64,000 bases of DNA from Dryococelus australis (taxonomy: Eukaryota; Arthropoda; Insecta; Phasmatodea; Phasmatidae), in assembly GCA_029891345.1 (NCBI GenBank), contig CM057009.1, positions 88,583,416-88,647,415 on the forward strand, given 5' to 3'. Each line of letters opens with the position of its first letter. Position 1 is the first letter of the stretch. Made by a program: the position numbers and the translations under genes. This document shows positions 34,340 through 46,984 of this stretch, piece by piece. A model generated the notes under the pieces. That model was not told the DNA's origin and searched no databases. It saw only the letters and a program-made list of their open reading frames with translations.

Positions 34340-37090
34340 CTATACCAGACACCCTTACTGTAATGCACAATATTATAATTTTGGCTTTCTGCTAGTCAGT
34401 GGAGTACAATGTTGGCTGTGTCCCTTTTGAATTGTCCTTTTATAATAAATACATAACAAAATCCATCGTGTTGCTTTCAACAACTACGCAAAATAATTTT
34501 TTCTTAAAAAAAATTTATTGTGTGCTATAGTATTTTTGAAGTATCCTATAAACACAGGTGGAAAAGTTAAAGTGTTTGTGTGAATTTTTTTCCGTCGAAG
34601 GGTGAAGTTATTTTCACAGTTGTGATTGTTGACGTACAATTGAGCTAAATATTCGAATCGAAAATTTCTTTACGAAAAATGCAAAGAAATAATGTATATT
34701 TATCTTTTGCAAAAAAGAAGTTGACGCGAATCTTTCTCGTTTATAACACGTGCCATCAAATCTTACTTAGTACGTGAGTAAGATATATGAATACCACAAT
34801 TTGTTGATGAAACATTTTTTCTATCTACGTGCCCATCATAAACTCTTTGGGTACATATAATGTTTGATTTACATTTATTGCGTATTTCATTCTATTCGTA
34901 CAAAATAAATGGTTAGAGCGAAGACTGATGTAAACTCATATACCAAACATATAACGGTTGTTAGGCACTAGTTTTATTATATTGAAATCCGCTTTCCACT
35001 TGCTTCAGCGCGTCAGTATTCTGCGCAAGAATACTGTCATTTTAGAAAAGCTGCTACAGCCAGATCGTACCATCTCCAAATTTTACCCTAACCTGACTGA
35101 TATCTTCAAATAAAATCAAAATAATGTGTAAGTCTCCTATATCAATGTTACACGTCATCACTCAGTATGATCGTTTTTCAATGGAATAGAAAGTGATATA
35201 TATACAAAACATGATTTTTATTATTCGGTATAAAAAGATGGTATAAAAATATACCCTACAATTATAATCTTCATAAATCGTATACAAACAACTGCCATAC
35301 ATGCTTTGCACATGAAGTTACAGTTCCTCAATGACAATGGTAAAGTACTTCCGCATTGCGCCAGTAAATACATACAGCCGTGAAGCGGCAATGTCTTAAA
35401 GCTTGGCCGTGAAGCGTCTTACGTTCAAGGGCGTATCGTTCCATGATTTCATAATACACAAAATTAAAGTTGGTGGTCTAATAATGATTATCTGCTTGAC
35501 CTACTCTTGCGTATTTTTCTTTATAAAGACTTATCTGAGCACGAGAATGCCATTTTCCATCTCCGCCCATAGCCTCAGCTGAACCTCATCATGCTCTCTC
35601 GGCTGACCATCTGACGGAGTGACTTTTCTTGGCTCTTTATAGCCGAAAACCCGAACAAAAATAGTTCAGAAATGCCGATTGCTGCTCCCGTATAGCTGCG
35701 TGGTCAACGGAGCTGGTTTCATAGGCAGTTCAAAAGGTAGGAAATTCTTTTCCACAGACAAAAAACCTCCGTGACAGGCAGGTGTCGAAAATCACGTCGA
35801 CTTTCAAGCGAAAATGCGGTAAAACGGAAAGATCGAAAGACGCAGGGCGTCTAATCATTTATGAACAGTATTTTTGGTATAAATGAACTTTTTGATTCAA
35901 ATGGGTCCCCGTGACGTGTGGAAGCGTAAATGTATGCATTTTACGCAATGTAATATTGTAAAAATCTGCAATAAATGTTATCTCTGCAATCTTAGAATCA
36001 AGATGTGCAAACATTGATTTAATGCTCAAGATATATTATTTCAACACGCCATAATTTAATAACGTCTTCTAATTATGTAAGCTCTTCACACCAGTTTCAA
36101 TTTTGTTTTTGCCGGGGAAACGATTACTTTTAAGTGCATTATAATGTCACTATACCGCAACTGTGCTTCAAGTTTCTGAACGTTTGTACCGACGCTGTCA
36201 GCTTTGCATTTGCGAACTTCATATTCGCGAAAATAATTTACAACAATTTTAATGTTGGTCTGTTTTGCTCGCCTTTCTTTCGTTTCCCTGCATCGCGGTT
36301 TAGAATGTCAACTATTTGTTAACTTTATTGTGTTAACAGAAGAAAGTTCTTAATGAGCGGAAGAAAGGCCAAAACAGCGACTTCATTTCGTCTTCTTACA
36401 TCTTTAAATACATTTTTTTTAACGTTGCAAATATATTCAGAAATTAGAGCTTTCAAAATTAACCAGTTTATTGCTAATTACTTTATTGTAAACTATTCCC
36501 GGTTAGTTCACACTTGTCTGAAGCCCTTCTAAAGATCTACTTCCAGGATATTCCTCTGACTCGTGCAAACTAAGCTTAACTAAGTCTAGAAAATTATACT
36601 AAATGACAACGCACCGAATTCGTGCACACTCAGCTGTAATAATATTTCGCATGAGAACTATTTCTTACTAGGCGCTACCAGCACACATTTTATTGCTGTT
36701 TTTATTCGTATTTATTATAAATGATATCTTATAATTTATAAACGAAATATAGGCAAAATTTCAATTGAAGGAAAAAGAAGATAATCTGATGTCAATAGAG
36801 GTATAAAAAGATTTTTATACATAGCATATGTAGGGAATAACTAAACACGCCCTACAGGGGGTGTATTTCAAAGGTTTGATTCAAGACGTGTGATGAAACA
36901 GCGAATCGACTATCGTCGGAGATCTCATACTTCTGAAAGTATTTTGTACAAGTAACATGGAGAAATGTAGATTTAATTAGAATGAAAGATATGTCCGGCG
37001 TACAATATCTTGGTTATTGTTCCTTGTTGTGTGTTTACGGAGGTCTCAAATAATTTAATTTCAGCGGTATGCAAGATATGGCGTATTCAT
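34340..37090. other. No recognisable gene
   Basis: Mostly AT-rich with no coding signature on either strand. Confidence 0.55.
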
Positions 37091-37094
37091 CCTG

Positions 37095-37480
37095 CGAATA
37101 ACTGTGCCGTAGAAAATGTTTTTGGTAGCTTTACGGAGAAATGCTGTTAAAAGTTCTTCACAATTCTCTGCAAAATTACGGACACAGTGCTTCTGCAAGG
37201 AATGATTTGCGGAGGATTTTACAGAATTTTCATGAATTTACGTTACCTTTACGTATATTTGCTGGTTAATTTTTCTCTAGTTTTGGTTGAAAAAAGAAAA
37301 GATTACAAAAGAAAAAATTTATTTCTTACGCTATTTTGACTGTGTATAAAAAGAAACGTAATACAAGTTTAAATGCTTTATTCGGTAGCGAGATTTGAAC
37401 ACACAACAAAAGCTTGAAGCCGGTGTCTCTCGCCTTTGATCCACGACATGCTTGTGGCAACACGAGTATAGGCACGATAT
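37095..37480. mobile_element. MITE-like unit with tRNA-like module
   Basis: Subterminal words AGCTTTACGGAGAAATG, CTGCAAAATTACGGAC, TTTACAGAATTTTC and TTTACGTTACC alternate in both orientations. A GAAAAAAGAAAAGATTA/CTGTGTATAAAA block and a tRNA-like segment follow (37385-37460 minus: GTGTTCAAATCTCGC as B-box). Module order matches 9.5 and 45.9 kb. Confidence 0.5.
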
Positions 37481-37483
37481 TCC

Positions 37484-37702
37484 TACAGGCTATTCACGGT
37501 AAAGTGAGCATTTTTTAAAAGCCCTCTCATAAGGAATACTGGTCAATAAATGTGTTTTATTCTAGCCTCAGACATTAACTTCCGAGTGCGGTGGTATATA
37601 CACACTGTTTATTACTTACATGGCAATGAATACTTAAAAACGCAGTTAAAAGGATAAAAAGTGCCTAAAACGTGCCTCAAAAGTGCTCACTTTACCTTAT
37701 AC
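37484..37702 (+). mobile_element. MITE group B, copy 3 (no microsatellite)
   Basis: Ends GGCTATTCACGGTAAAGTGA and AAAGTGCTCACTTTACCTTA; body CTTCCGAGTGCGGTGG, ACACACTGTTTATTACTTAC and GGCAATGAATAC. About 219 bp, the shortest complete B copy. Confidence 0.85.
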
Positions 37703-37989
37703 GAATGTGATGTAGATAACTCTTTCAGTTTCTATAAATGTTTGATTGTTTTAAGCGTTGCTGACTGGTATGGGTGCCTGGTGCTCTTTCACGGTGCTTG
37801 AAGGTTTAGGTGTAAGTGGTGTGGATATCACACCTCCCACAAAAGCGATCATTTTGAAAGTATCGTGTGAATTCGACATTGTTCGTTCTAGAAACCCGAA
37901 ACTGCGGTGAATGTTTGGACTATCAGTATTTTTTATTCACAGAGCTCAGCGTCGTTTTTCGTCACTTAAGATCACTTTTCCTCATGCGT

Positions 37990-38312
37990 AGTACAGTCGG
38001 TAAGATCGTGGAGGGTGCGATGTGTGGCTGCCTGCTCTCGAGGCGCCGGCCAGTCCACGTGGAGATATTTGGGCGGCTCTTAGAAACGTGGTGATGAGAG
38101 CCGACGAGGGTGAGAAGACGCGAGAATGGAGCAGCGCCGGAATGCAAGGGCGGAGGAAACGCGAGATCCCTGGGAAAATCCGCCAACCAGTGGCATCGTC
38201 CGGCACGATTGATTCCCCCTTGCGAAAATCCGGGAGCGAACCGGCCGGGGATTGAACCCGGTTCGCCTAGGTGGGAGGCGAGCAATCTAACCGCTGAGAC
38301 ACCCCGGCCCCC
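37990..38312 (-). mobile_element. SINE family 1, full-length copy
   Basis: Minus strand head: GGTGTCTCAGCGGTTAG (A-box region) and CGGGTTCAATCCCCGG (B-box), typical of a tRNA-derived SINE. The body (TTTTCGCAAGGGGGAATCAA, GCATTCCGGCGCTGCTCC, CACCCTCGTCGGCTCTCA) is shared with the copies at 8.1 and 49.6 kb. ORFs on both strands here are by-products. Confidence 0.85.
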
Positions 38313-38329
38313 ACGAACGTGTTAACAGC

Positions 38330-38960
38330 GATAGTGTTAACCGGGAATTTTTGTAAAAATTTCCCGTGAACGCGCGGGGATGTTTAACAGCGTGGACCTT
38401 GCGCTGTCGGGTTACCAGACTTCTTTTTGTTGTTGTAGCTCCTCTGATCAGATTTCGAACTGGACGGGACGTAATCTCACAATACGCTGGGTGGTATTCA
38501 GAGATCTCGGCGTGGGCTGCGATTGGTTGAGAAGGGGGGGGGGGGGGCGCTTGGAAGATAAGAAGAGACGCCGGCCGCAGTCTGCGATAACGTCTCCCCC
38601 CCCCCCCTCGTGATCCAATAACTTCGCCTATCACTCCTGCAGAATCACTCACGGCGAAGAACCGCCCGAGAGAGTCTCTCTCTTCCCTTCCCCCGGACCA
38701 CTCGCAAAGGCAGCGGTCGATAACTTTTGAATTAAAACTTCCCATTTTCACGTGGTTTCGATGTGCCGCAAGGGATGGAAGAAGGAGGGCGGGTGGCTGC
38801 GCGAAAACATTTCTGCACGCGATAGAACGTGATGGAACTTCACCGAACGAGTGCCGAAGCTGTTAATCGGGGCGCGGTCCAAAACTTGCGCACGAAGCTT
38901 GCACACACAAGCAGCTGCGCCGTCAGTTCTGCCGATGTGGCCGCACTTTTAGATTACGTG
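38330..38960. other. CpG-rich island-like block
   Basis: GC-rich with many CpG, an ATTGGTTGAG (inverted CCAAT) near 38522, a G-run (38536-38548) and a C-run (38597-38607). A TATA-like CTATATAAGTAG lies downstream near 39273. It could be a promoter region for the candidate exon at 39.3 kb, or a compositional patch. No transcript evidence is possible here. Confidence 0.3.
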
Positions 38961-39320
38961 AAAGGCTTTCAGTCCTTGTTAAAACTCCGGCAATGAAACT
39001 AAACACAAAACGTGTTTAACTTACTATCTACAGATCCCGTGCACTGGTTGCTGGCGTGCAAATGAGTGGGGAAAAAAAAAAATCACCTGTTAACACGTGT
39101 TTGAAAACCGTCAGTGTTTTTGTTGCAGCTGTTTCCATTTGCGAAATAACTCGGAACCAGCAGCTAGTAGCCTGATGTCCTCAGTGTTCAGTGCAGTAGC
39201 GAAAATAATGTTGCATTGCTGTAGGCGCACGCGGTAGGTAAATATTACCGTCACAGGTTTTGAAAATTAAGCTCTATATAAGTAGGACAAGAACAAAAGA
39301 CCCATCTCCGTTTTTGTTCT

Positions 39321-39509
39321 GCGCAGCGACTGCCTTCCCCTACTTGGGCAAGGTGGAAGAGGTGAAAAACCGTATTACACGAGCAGAAGTGCATCTCGAG
39401 AATTTTATTTCACAGCCTGTTCATCACGTACATGTACCTGTATTTCGATATGGTTTAACTGCATCAATCGGAGCCAGCATAACTAACATTTGTTTTGTTA
39501 TATTTATAG
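39321..39509 (+). CDS. Candidate internal exon, unrecognised
   Basis: Preceded by a strong acceptor (TTTTTGTTCTGCGCAG) and followed by possible donors (GTAG/GTAGTA or ATA/GTAGGT). The frame reads TAFPYLGKVEEVKNRITRAE, then HLENFISQPVHH and a hydrophobic stretch GLTASIGASITNICFVIFIV that could span a membrane. The amphipathic charged segment before it looks protein-like rather than random. I cannot name a family. The acceptor is phase 1, matching a possible phase-1 donor of the 14.4-kb frame. Confidence 0.25.
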
Positions 39510-40054
39510 TAGGTAGTATCTGAAGACTAAACGAAATATTGACGTCTTGATTCGCTGTTTACGGTACAAAATGGAATATAAGCCTCTTTTTATACGAGGA
39601 TGAAAATATGATAGGCACATGCAAGGATATGTAACTAACCGGATATGTGTCAAACCCAATCTATGGAGCAGCAAATAAAAGTAAAAGGACAGAGAGAGTA
39701 CTCTATGGTTATAATCGGCAAGTCCTAAAACAAATATTTACCAACAGAAAACAGATAATAGCCGCTCATCACCATGTTTGTCAAGCAAATAGTTAACACA
39801 TGTGGCATGTGGACATATACTGTAAAAATTCGGAACAATGGTACATAGTATACTATAAACGCAGCATGTCAAACCATTACGAAACAAAACCAACAAATAT
39901 GAATGTAAATAACAAACGCAAATGACGCACCTATTACGATTCAGAGTCTATGTCACATGCAGAATCTTTATCAGCTGAATCTCTGTCTCCGACGTTTGTT
40001 ATTATCCTATTAATTTCAATGTATAGTAAGCCGTCATTCTACACATACTCCTTG

Positions 40055-41290
40055 TCAATCTTCTGCACATGTTTGCAGCACTCTTCCATTTGTCCACAAA
40101 GAAACTACTGAGCAACTTTTCACACAAATTCTTTTTATCATCGCGGGATGAAGAGATTTCTCGCAAACATTCCTTTTAATGTCCACCCATACTAGCTCAA
40201 TCGGGTTCAGATTCACATGATATGGAGGCAGACGAATTACTTCATGACCATGTGCATTTATTAATTTATAAATCTCTAATTTTTTTTTTGTGTTTGGTGT
40301 ACTTTTGACCAAAATCAACAGATTAGCTTTTGTCATTTGCGAAGTGAATCCGACATTATTATTTCTCAGACAGTCTTGAATGTTTCGTTTTAAGGATGAT
40401 GGTGTTGGATTTTTATTCAGTTGTACATTATGGTAGCTTCCATTGTCTAATACAATGAAAGAGTTGCTAGGTAAATTTGGTAGTAATTTATTTTTCACCC
40501 ACATAGGAAAATTTACATAGTTTATCGTCACTATAGTCTCTTGGCTTTGGTTTGGATTAGAAAATAAGCAAACCATTCGTAACAAACCCTTCCTCTCCAC
40601 CAGCATGCACAATAATTAATCGTGGAGCTTTCCCAATTGATTCTGTGACGCATATTTCTGTATCTCATTGCCAGCAAGAACTTACGCTGTGGGTAGCATG
40701 AACATACATTTCATCAACACAAACTATGACCCTACCAGCCTGCCGATATTCTCGTATGACCTCTAGATAGCGCCCCCTCCAAGCTGTTGTCAGGCTTTTA
40801 AATTAAAATTATTCGTTTTGACTGACCTTTTTCCCAGCGGAACCCAAGCTGATTCATCAAATTTCGCAAGTAATCCCTGCTACAATTTAAAATGCCGGCT
40901 TCAAGCAGAGTGTTATTCAACTTTTTCAATGTTGGTACAGTTTCTCGTACTGTGTTAATTTCGTGTATTTTTCTCCGCACAGCACTGCATGTAAAATCAT
41001 CTGTTTTGATCACTTTCTTGTGCTCCGTTTTCTTCCATTTAGGTGCCGAAAACGTCAAACATTTTTACTGTTTATTTTACCCTCTGCCGAAATTCGTTTA
41101 ACTGTTGAGACTGAAACCCCAGTTGCAGTACTTATGTTGCTTCGACGATGCTGTACGTCAGTTTATTCACCGAGATGCTTTGCAACCTTATATTCTATCT
41201 CGCGTGCCTGTACCCGCAACAATGTGCCATACTTATTACGCGACTTAAAGCCCTACATGACAGTAAGGCATATCGTGTAACTCGGGCCGC
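40055..41290 (-). pseudogene. Broken Tc1/mariner-group transposase (D-to-E spacing ~82)
   Basis: N-terminal helix-turn-helix: TGVSVSTVKRISAEG near 41090, then a frame change into 41058-40798 (SAVRRKIHEINTV, LLEAGILNCSRDYLRNLMNQ, LGFRWEKG). The catalytic core follows: VDEMYVHAT (first D, near 40720), VLDNGSYHNVQLN in the 40612-40055 frame (second D), and LPPYHVNLNPIELVW (E). Between the second D and the E I count 82 residues, far from the 34 of Tc1, because a segment of about 45 residues is inserted. A DD82E type ('Sailor') has been described from memory within the IS630-Tc1-mariner group. At least two frameshifts or stops separate the parts, so the gene is dead. Terminal inverted repeats were not found. 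Confidence 0.7.
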
Positions 41291-41299
41291 CCAACAACC

Positions 41300-43540
41300 G
41301 TGCCAGAGCGATCCCTCAGTGCCGCTAGCTGCTAGTAACTCCACTACCTCAAGTGCTCGTCATTTGACTGCCCGCTGACACTGGCGTCTGCGCAGCTTCT
41401 TTTGTATCTTGTCCCACTATTGCGCGCTCGTTTTCAAACTAGCTTTCACACAAAATTGAAAATGTTTCAGACTCGATGCTTATTCTACGTTTTTTACTTG
41501 CCCATCCTTCAGAGACCAATAAACGGATTGAGCGACAGTTACTTCGATAGGTATGCTCTGTATAAGCGTAATTTAATGAACAAACCGTCCGGCTTGAGAT
41601 ACTTACAAAAATTATTATGATACCAGTTCCGAATTTTGATACTCATGATCTGTCCTTCCATTTTTGTGGCAACCGTTTGTATTTTGCGTACCAAGACATT
41701 GAAGTGAGCTCGAAGTTTTCAAAATACGAAATGATAAATAACATGCAAATAAAATGTTTTCTTTATTTATTTCCCCATATCAATTAAGGGACGTCTTAAC
41801 TAATATATCTGAAAGTTAAAAAATCCACGATTTTCCCGGTCTCAAACATGAAACCTCGCGATCTGGAGGATATGGTGACATATCCTAATCGCAGTTGTCT
41901 ATCACGGCGCTGAAACTAACTTTGTAAACAAATATTGCATTGTAATTAGAGCTTGGTGAAGTTTTGTAATTATCTACTACAACCTCTACAAATTTATCTT
42001 CAGTATAGGCTTCTATTGCACCTCAGCGTTCGTCCTTGCCTTAGGAAAAATGTTTTGCTGAATTAAAAAAAAAACTTTATTCTGCGCGAACAAATTAATT
42101 GTTTTACAGGGACAATTAAATATTTTGCTGTTAAAACATAATTATTTTGTTGATCCTATTTGGTAGAACCCAATTAGTAATGATTAATTGGCGAAACTAA
42201 ACAATTGTGTCTTATTACGTATAGGCCTAGTAATTTAAACCGTTTCGGCTATCATTAAAAAAAACATGACTGAGGTTTGTACCCAGCATTATCTGTCTCC
42301 GAATTCTTCGCCTTAAATACGTCGGCTAAAGTGAGTAGAGATGAAAAATAAATGTTTTTACATAGGCCTGCATACTCTCAAATACAGGACACGTAAATAA
42401 ATATTTCCGAAGTTTTTAAGTATTTAATTTTTGTTTCCGGTTGGACTTGTTTCATTGTAGTTGTTTATGCCAATATTAATAATCAATACACGGACTTACT
42501 ATACTAATTCTCACAAAAATTATAATCAAACTTTAGAGCTTGTTTACGAACAAAGGTATTGAATGGCCCGATTACTGTAGGACCAGCCAAAAAAAAGAAA
42601 AAAAAAGTGAAACAAAGTTGATTTTGGCGCCCCTACAAATTCTGTGTAATAAACATATCAGACTGTTAGAGCCAACCGAATGCGTATTCATTCCAAAATA
42701 AATATTAATTCGACTATACTTTTAAATTTGAAACTACTTGTAAAATAATTGTATCTACTAAATACACGTAGATATTGTTGAAGCAACCATATAAGTGTTT
42801 GGCTCTACAAATTATTTCTAAATTATTTATTTGGCCCAACGCAATGAATTCGAGCAAGATCAGAAAGTCGCGCGAACAAAATATTGTTCATCCCAAACAA
42901 AAATTTTCAAGTAAATTTTTTTTGGTATCTGCAACTATATCTTTCTCTCACTGTGGTTAGCGTGAAAAGATACAGAAGCTATGTTCAGTGTAAAGAGCAC
43001 CCTACTGCTATGCCTTTGTTTGTGTCACGTCTTCACGCAACAATATCGTTTAGGTATTTCCGATGTAATAATGCTGACTTGTAGCTTAAAAAAAAAAGTT
43101 CTTCACATGCCATATTCAGAGAATGAAAAAAAAAAACAAGACCTTTGTGCACATTCCTAGTCACATTGTATCTGCATGAAATATGTCTGCTTCTGTAGGA
43201 TAACAAAATAGCAATGTGTAGCTAAAGCTCACAATTTCCTTTCGCAAGAACTAATGTGCACACTAAACGTGACTGGGTTTTTATAACTGAAAAATTTCCT
43301 CTCGTCCGCAGGAAAGCATGGATAAGATGGAATGCTACGGACTTTCGTAGTTCTGAATGAAATCTTTTTCCATCACCAGTCCTTCTCCTCCAAAACCCAA
43401 TCCACTTGCCAGTCATCTCAACATGAGTTACTCGCTTATATTCTTTCTTTCCGATTTCCATTCTGCCATTCCTTTTTTTTATGCGACTCATTTCTTTTCT
43501 TTGACGTGAGCCTACGGAATGCCCTACTTTCTACTTCAAA
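41300..43540. other. No recognisable gene
   Basis: AT-rich. A minus-strand tRNA-like block may lie at 41840-41915 (word CGCGAGGTTTCATG at the B-box place), but it is poor. Confidence 0.5.
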
Positions 43541-43544
43541 GATA

Positions 43545-44425
43545 CACTGTAAAAAAAACTTGTAATTTTACTTAGAAATTCTTTGTAATTTTACAAATGC
43601 TTGCAACAGTACAAAGATTTTTCTTGTAAAACTACAAGGTCCTTGTTTGTAATATAGACCAGGAAGTATTTGTACCTTACTGACCCGTTTCCACGACCTT
43701 CAGCATAATGGCGGACACTCAACAACGTAAAACCGTATATAGCTATTTGTGCAAAAACTATGCATGATGTAAAGTGTAGCTGCGTGCCTAAATAAATATA
43801 TTTCAAGTTTGAATAACGTAAAGCACTCAAAACAACTCAAATAAGCATAAAACGTCAATATGAATAAAATTTGACCATATTATTAATCAATTAATTGTTA
43901 ATACTTTCTAGCTACACAGAACTCTTTAATAGGCTCTCAATACCTCGTTGTTAAGAGCCGTCTAAATATCTTAACTCAACAATCTGAACTCTTAAAATGA
44001 TATAAATGTACATATTCTTCTTAACGGAATAACTTCAATATCATTTTGTAGATACTCGCAGATGTATTTACATTAAAAATAAGCATTAAGCTCGTCAGAA
44101 AAGTTGGTCTTATAGTTAAGGGTGGCGACTTATATTACAAGCAATGCAGGCTCTTGTTCCGTGCTGGCAAAGTGTACTTTCTTTTCATAAATTATATTGA
44201 ATTATCTTTTTTAGTTGTTCGCTGATATTAATTCATCACATTTATTTTCTATAAGAAAAAGAAATATATGTAGACTTCTCAACAATGTCAGCTGTAATAC
44301 AATACTATAATTTGTAACATTACAAATACATGTTTTGCAGATTTTATAAGAAAACTCTTTGTAGTTTTACAAAGGGTTTCCAAGGATTTTTCTTGTAAAA
44401 GTACTAAAAAAAATGTTTGTGTGTA
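43545..44425 (+). mobile_element. 0.88-kb MITE with tRNA-like module, copy 1
   Basis: Starts CACTGTAAAAAAAACTTGTA and ends with TTTTTCTTGTAAAAGTACTA and AAAAAAATGTTTG. Subterminal TTTGTAATTTTACAAA and TTCTTGTAAAACTACAAG words occur near both ends in both orientations. It is the reverse complement of 47957-48847; shared blocks include GTAAAACCGTATATAG, GATGTAAAGTGTAGCTGCGT and GTTTGAATAACG. The centre (44103-44165) is tRNA-like: GTTGGTCTTATAGTTAAGGG to CTTGTTCCGTGC. No coding capacity. Confidence 0.8.
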
Positions 44426-44888
44426 AGCACTTCGGATTGAGAAAAATCATAATTCAGTTTAAAAAATAAATGGAACTATGTTTATGCTTTCATTTATTTA
44501 CAATTTCATTTGTGGCATAGGTGACGTAAAGATATTCCAGTCATCTGTATAAACTTTTAAATACATTTTTGAGGCATTTTAAACTGTCTTATAACTACTC
44601 AGGAATATTTAGACAAATATGTTATAATTAATAGTCGTGAGTTATACTTTTGCACGCACATTGCATTTGTTATTTTTCCAGCTTTGTCGAGAGCGTACAT
44701 GTATGTTTATTGTAACTTCCATGCATATTCGATGGTGCGATTTCTTAAACGAGTTAATGCTCGCATTATTTTCAGCATATTATTGAAAAATCTTTTTCTA
44801 ATTGTACCTGTACGTAAGCCAACACAAAAACACAACATAATCACATGCACATCAAAAGAAAAATTACCCTGTGTGTTTTTTCTGTAGG

Positions 44889-45149
44889 CGAACACACAAG
44901 GAGTTATTGCAATTATTATAAGCGTTGCCAGCTTGCTCTTTCAGGAGTTATATTATTGGACAGGTGATGACTATGTTCCACGAATTGCGGGATTAGCAAT
45001 ACACGTACCTGTCAGCGCTGTTTTGATACATTACTGTAAGCCCCTGTCAGGGCTCAAGCTGCCCCGTGCTCATTCGAGCGACATTTTCGCGCAGGCGTGG
45101 AACATTCCAATTACGTATAATAAGAAAAAAATAAAAAAAAGGTTTAAAT
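44889..45149 (+). CDS. Candidate terminal exon of a membrane protein, unrecognised
   Basis: A convincing acceptor (GTGTGTTTTTTCTGTAG) precedes an 87-codon frame that ends at TAA 45147-45149. It reads ANTQGVIAIIISVASLLFQE, then LYYWTGDDYVPRIAGLAIHV, PVSAVLIHYC, and a polar tail SGLKLPRAHSSDIFAQAWN ending in a basic stretch KKKIKKRFK. Two membrane segments (about residues 6-20 and 33-49) and a Lys-rich C-terminus are visible. The tail is low in the codon biases of random AT-rich frames, so I consider it the best host-gene candidate here. It may belong with the frames at 14.4 and 39.3 kb, but phases to 39.3 kb agree only for the weaker donor. No family recognised. Confidence 0.35.
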
Positions 45150-45924
45150 AAGTCTAGTGTGAATCAACTTATAATTAAACAGAAAGATTAAGGTTCGTGA
45201 CCTGTTTTTAAGTTTTGTGAACATTTGTATACTATTTCTCGTAATGGATATTAGACATGTTCTCGATAACTGAACAACGGCACCGTATATTAGTGTCATT
45301 TGACTCATTTGGTTGGGCGGCCGGGAGTGTAAACTATAGGGCAAAAAAGATATAGTGATTTTTCGTCTTCTGCGCAAGCTGACCTACCTCACTACAATAC
45401 AACTGCCAAAGTCACATAGTCAACAGTGAAGAACGTGTTTGTCTGTATGTTAATTTTTACGTTAATATGAAAAAAAAATACTTAGCAAAATTGTGTTTAA
45501 TCAAACCTCATTACAAAATTCGTTAGAGGAAGTACACAAACAACTCGGAGCACTTTTTTACCAAACAGTTTTCTAACCTCAAATCATATCCGTGTCATTT
45601 CTGACAGTATTATTGGCAGAAAAGCAGATCAATGACGTGACAGGAAGACAGGTTTTGTGCAGCTAGTGTGATCACTCTACTTCGTGTTCACTCTACGGCG
45701 TGAGCTAGATGGCCATCTCGAATTACAGTGGCCCGCGCACTGCCAGCAGTGTTGTTCTATACTGCAAATCGTACACCTGAAAAGCTGAAATTTTGTACGC
45801 CAGTTAGTTCCCTTTCGACGAAAATTTTGAAATTTTAAAATGTGCTTTGTCGCTGAAAAAGAAACACTTTGTATTAATAAAGTTAGGCTTGAAGAAAGTT
45901 TTGAGAATTCAGAAGGGACTATGA

Positions 45925-46240
45925 CAAGCAATGTTAAAATTTTCCCGTAATTTTCAGGTAAAATAGAGGTAAAATTTCAACAGGACTCATAGTAAAATTA
46001 CGAAAACACTGATTTTTTTTTTTTTGCTATTCAGTGTTTAGCCCTTCCGGTTTAAAAAAAGAAAAGATTATGGGAAATCGTCAATATTCGTTATGCGGTC
46101 ACTATGTTTGGCTGTGCATATAAAAGAAAATTAAAAAATATATTTATATATTTTTCTGCAGCAAGATTTGAACACGAAATCAAAAATTTCAGAGCTAATA
46201 TAACGTTTACAACTCACCTTCAAATTTCTTGTCACAGTGT
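45925..46240. mobile_element. MITE-like unit with tRNA-like module
   Basis: Subterminal words TTCCCGTAATTTTCAGG, GTAAAATTACG, then CACTGATTTTT and TTTAAAAAAAGAAAAGATTA, then TCTGCAGCAAGATTTGAACA (minus B-box GTTCAAATCTTGC). Same module order as 9.5 and 37.1 kb. Confidence 0.5.
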
Positions 46241-46265
46241 TATATAAAATATATATTATATATAG

Positions 46266-46976
46266 AGGATGGTCCTGTACTACAGGTACAAACGCAATGC
46301 AAAATGGGACAGAAAACATTATTCGAACAATGTCGTCCAGTAACTTTGAATATCGCTATATCAAATGGTTCTACCGGAAAATTACGAAACCTACATAAGA
46401 TGAAAGAACCATTGCGTGAACAATTTTTCCTCTAACCAAAACCTGAAACCCACAAACAGTTGTGGTGCACTATCATCCCCTACATTGATGTGCTAGGGAG
46501 GTGGTATGTTATTATCCTGCCAATGTGCGTATATGGCAGGCAACCGAGATCACCCTTACAAACTTGGTCCGTTGTCTCGAACACTGTTCGTCTGAGTGTT
46601 ACATCAAGGTAACGTGTTTCCGTGCAGTAACGTATGATTATGATGACTTTACAAAATACCCGATGGTTACGCACACACTGGTAGGATAAAAACATACCCC
46701 CCCCCCTCCTCCCCTAGTGTATCAATGTAGGTGATGATAGTACGCCACAACTGTTCGCAGGTTTCAGGTTTTGGTTAACGAAACATTATTCAGAGAATAG
46801 CTCTTTCATCTCTAGTAGGTTTCATAATTTCCCGGTAGAACCATTTGAAATATCGATTTTCCACGGTAGCTACCTCCCTTGCGAGTTATCGTACGATATT
46901 GTTCGAATAATGTTTCCTACCCCATTTGGTTATTAAATCACCTCAGAGCGTTTTTAACTGTGGTCCCGGACCACCC
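46266..46976. mobile_element. 0.71-kb foldback element
   Basis: The left arm (46266-46510) and right arm (about 46695-46976) are inverted copies. Anchors are GGATGGTCCTGTACTACAGG against CTGTGGTCCCGGACCACC, ACATTATTCGAACAATGTCG against GATATTGTTCGAATAATGT, AAATGGTTCTACCGG against CCGGTAGAACCATTT, and GTTGTGGTGCACTATCATC against GATGATAGTACGCCACAAC. The loop (46510-46695) is unique. ORFs 46480-46695 and 46501-46689 are not credible genes. Confidence 0.85.
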
Positions 46977-46984
46977 GATTTATG

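Noticed and set aside
38287-38751. 154-codon minus-strand ORF in the CpG-rich block
   Set aside because: It passes through G/C homopolymers and low-complexity sequence; GC-rich DNA gives long chance frames.
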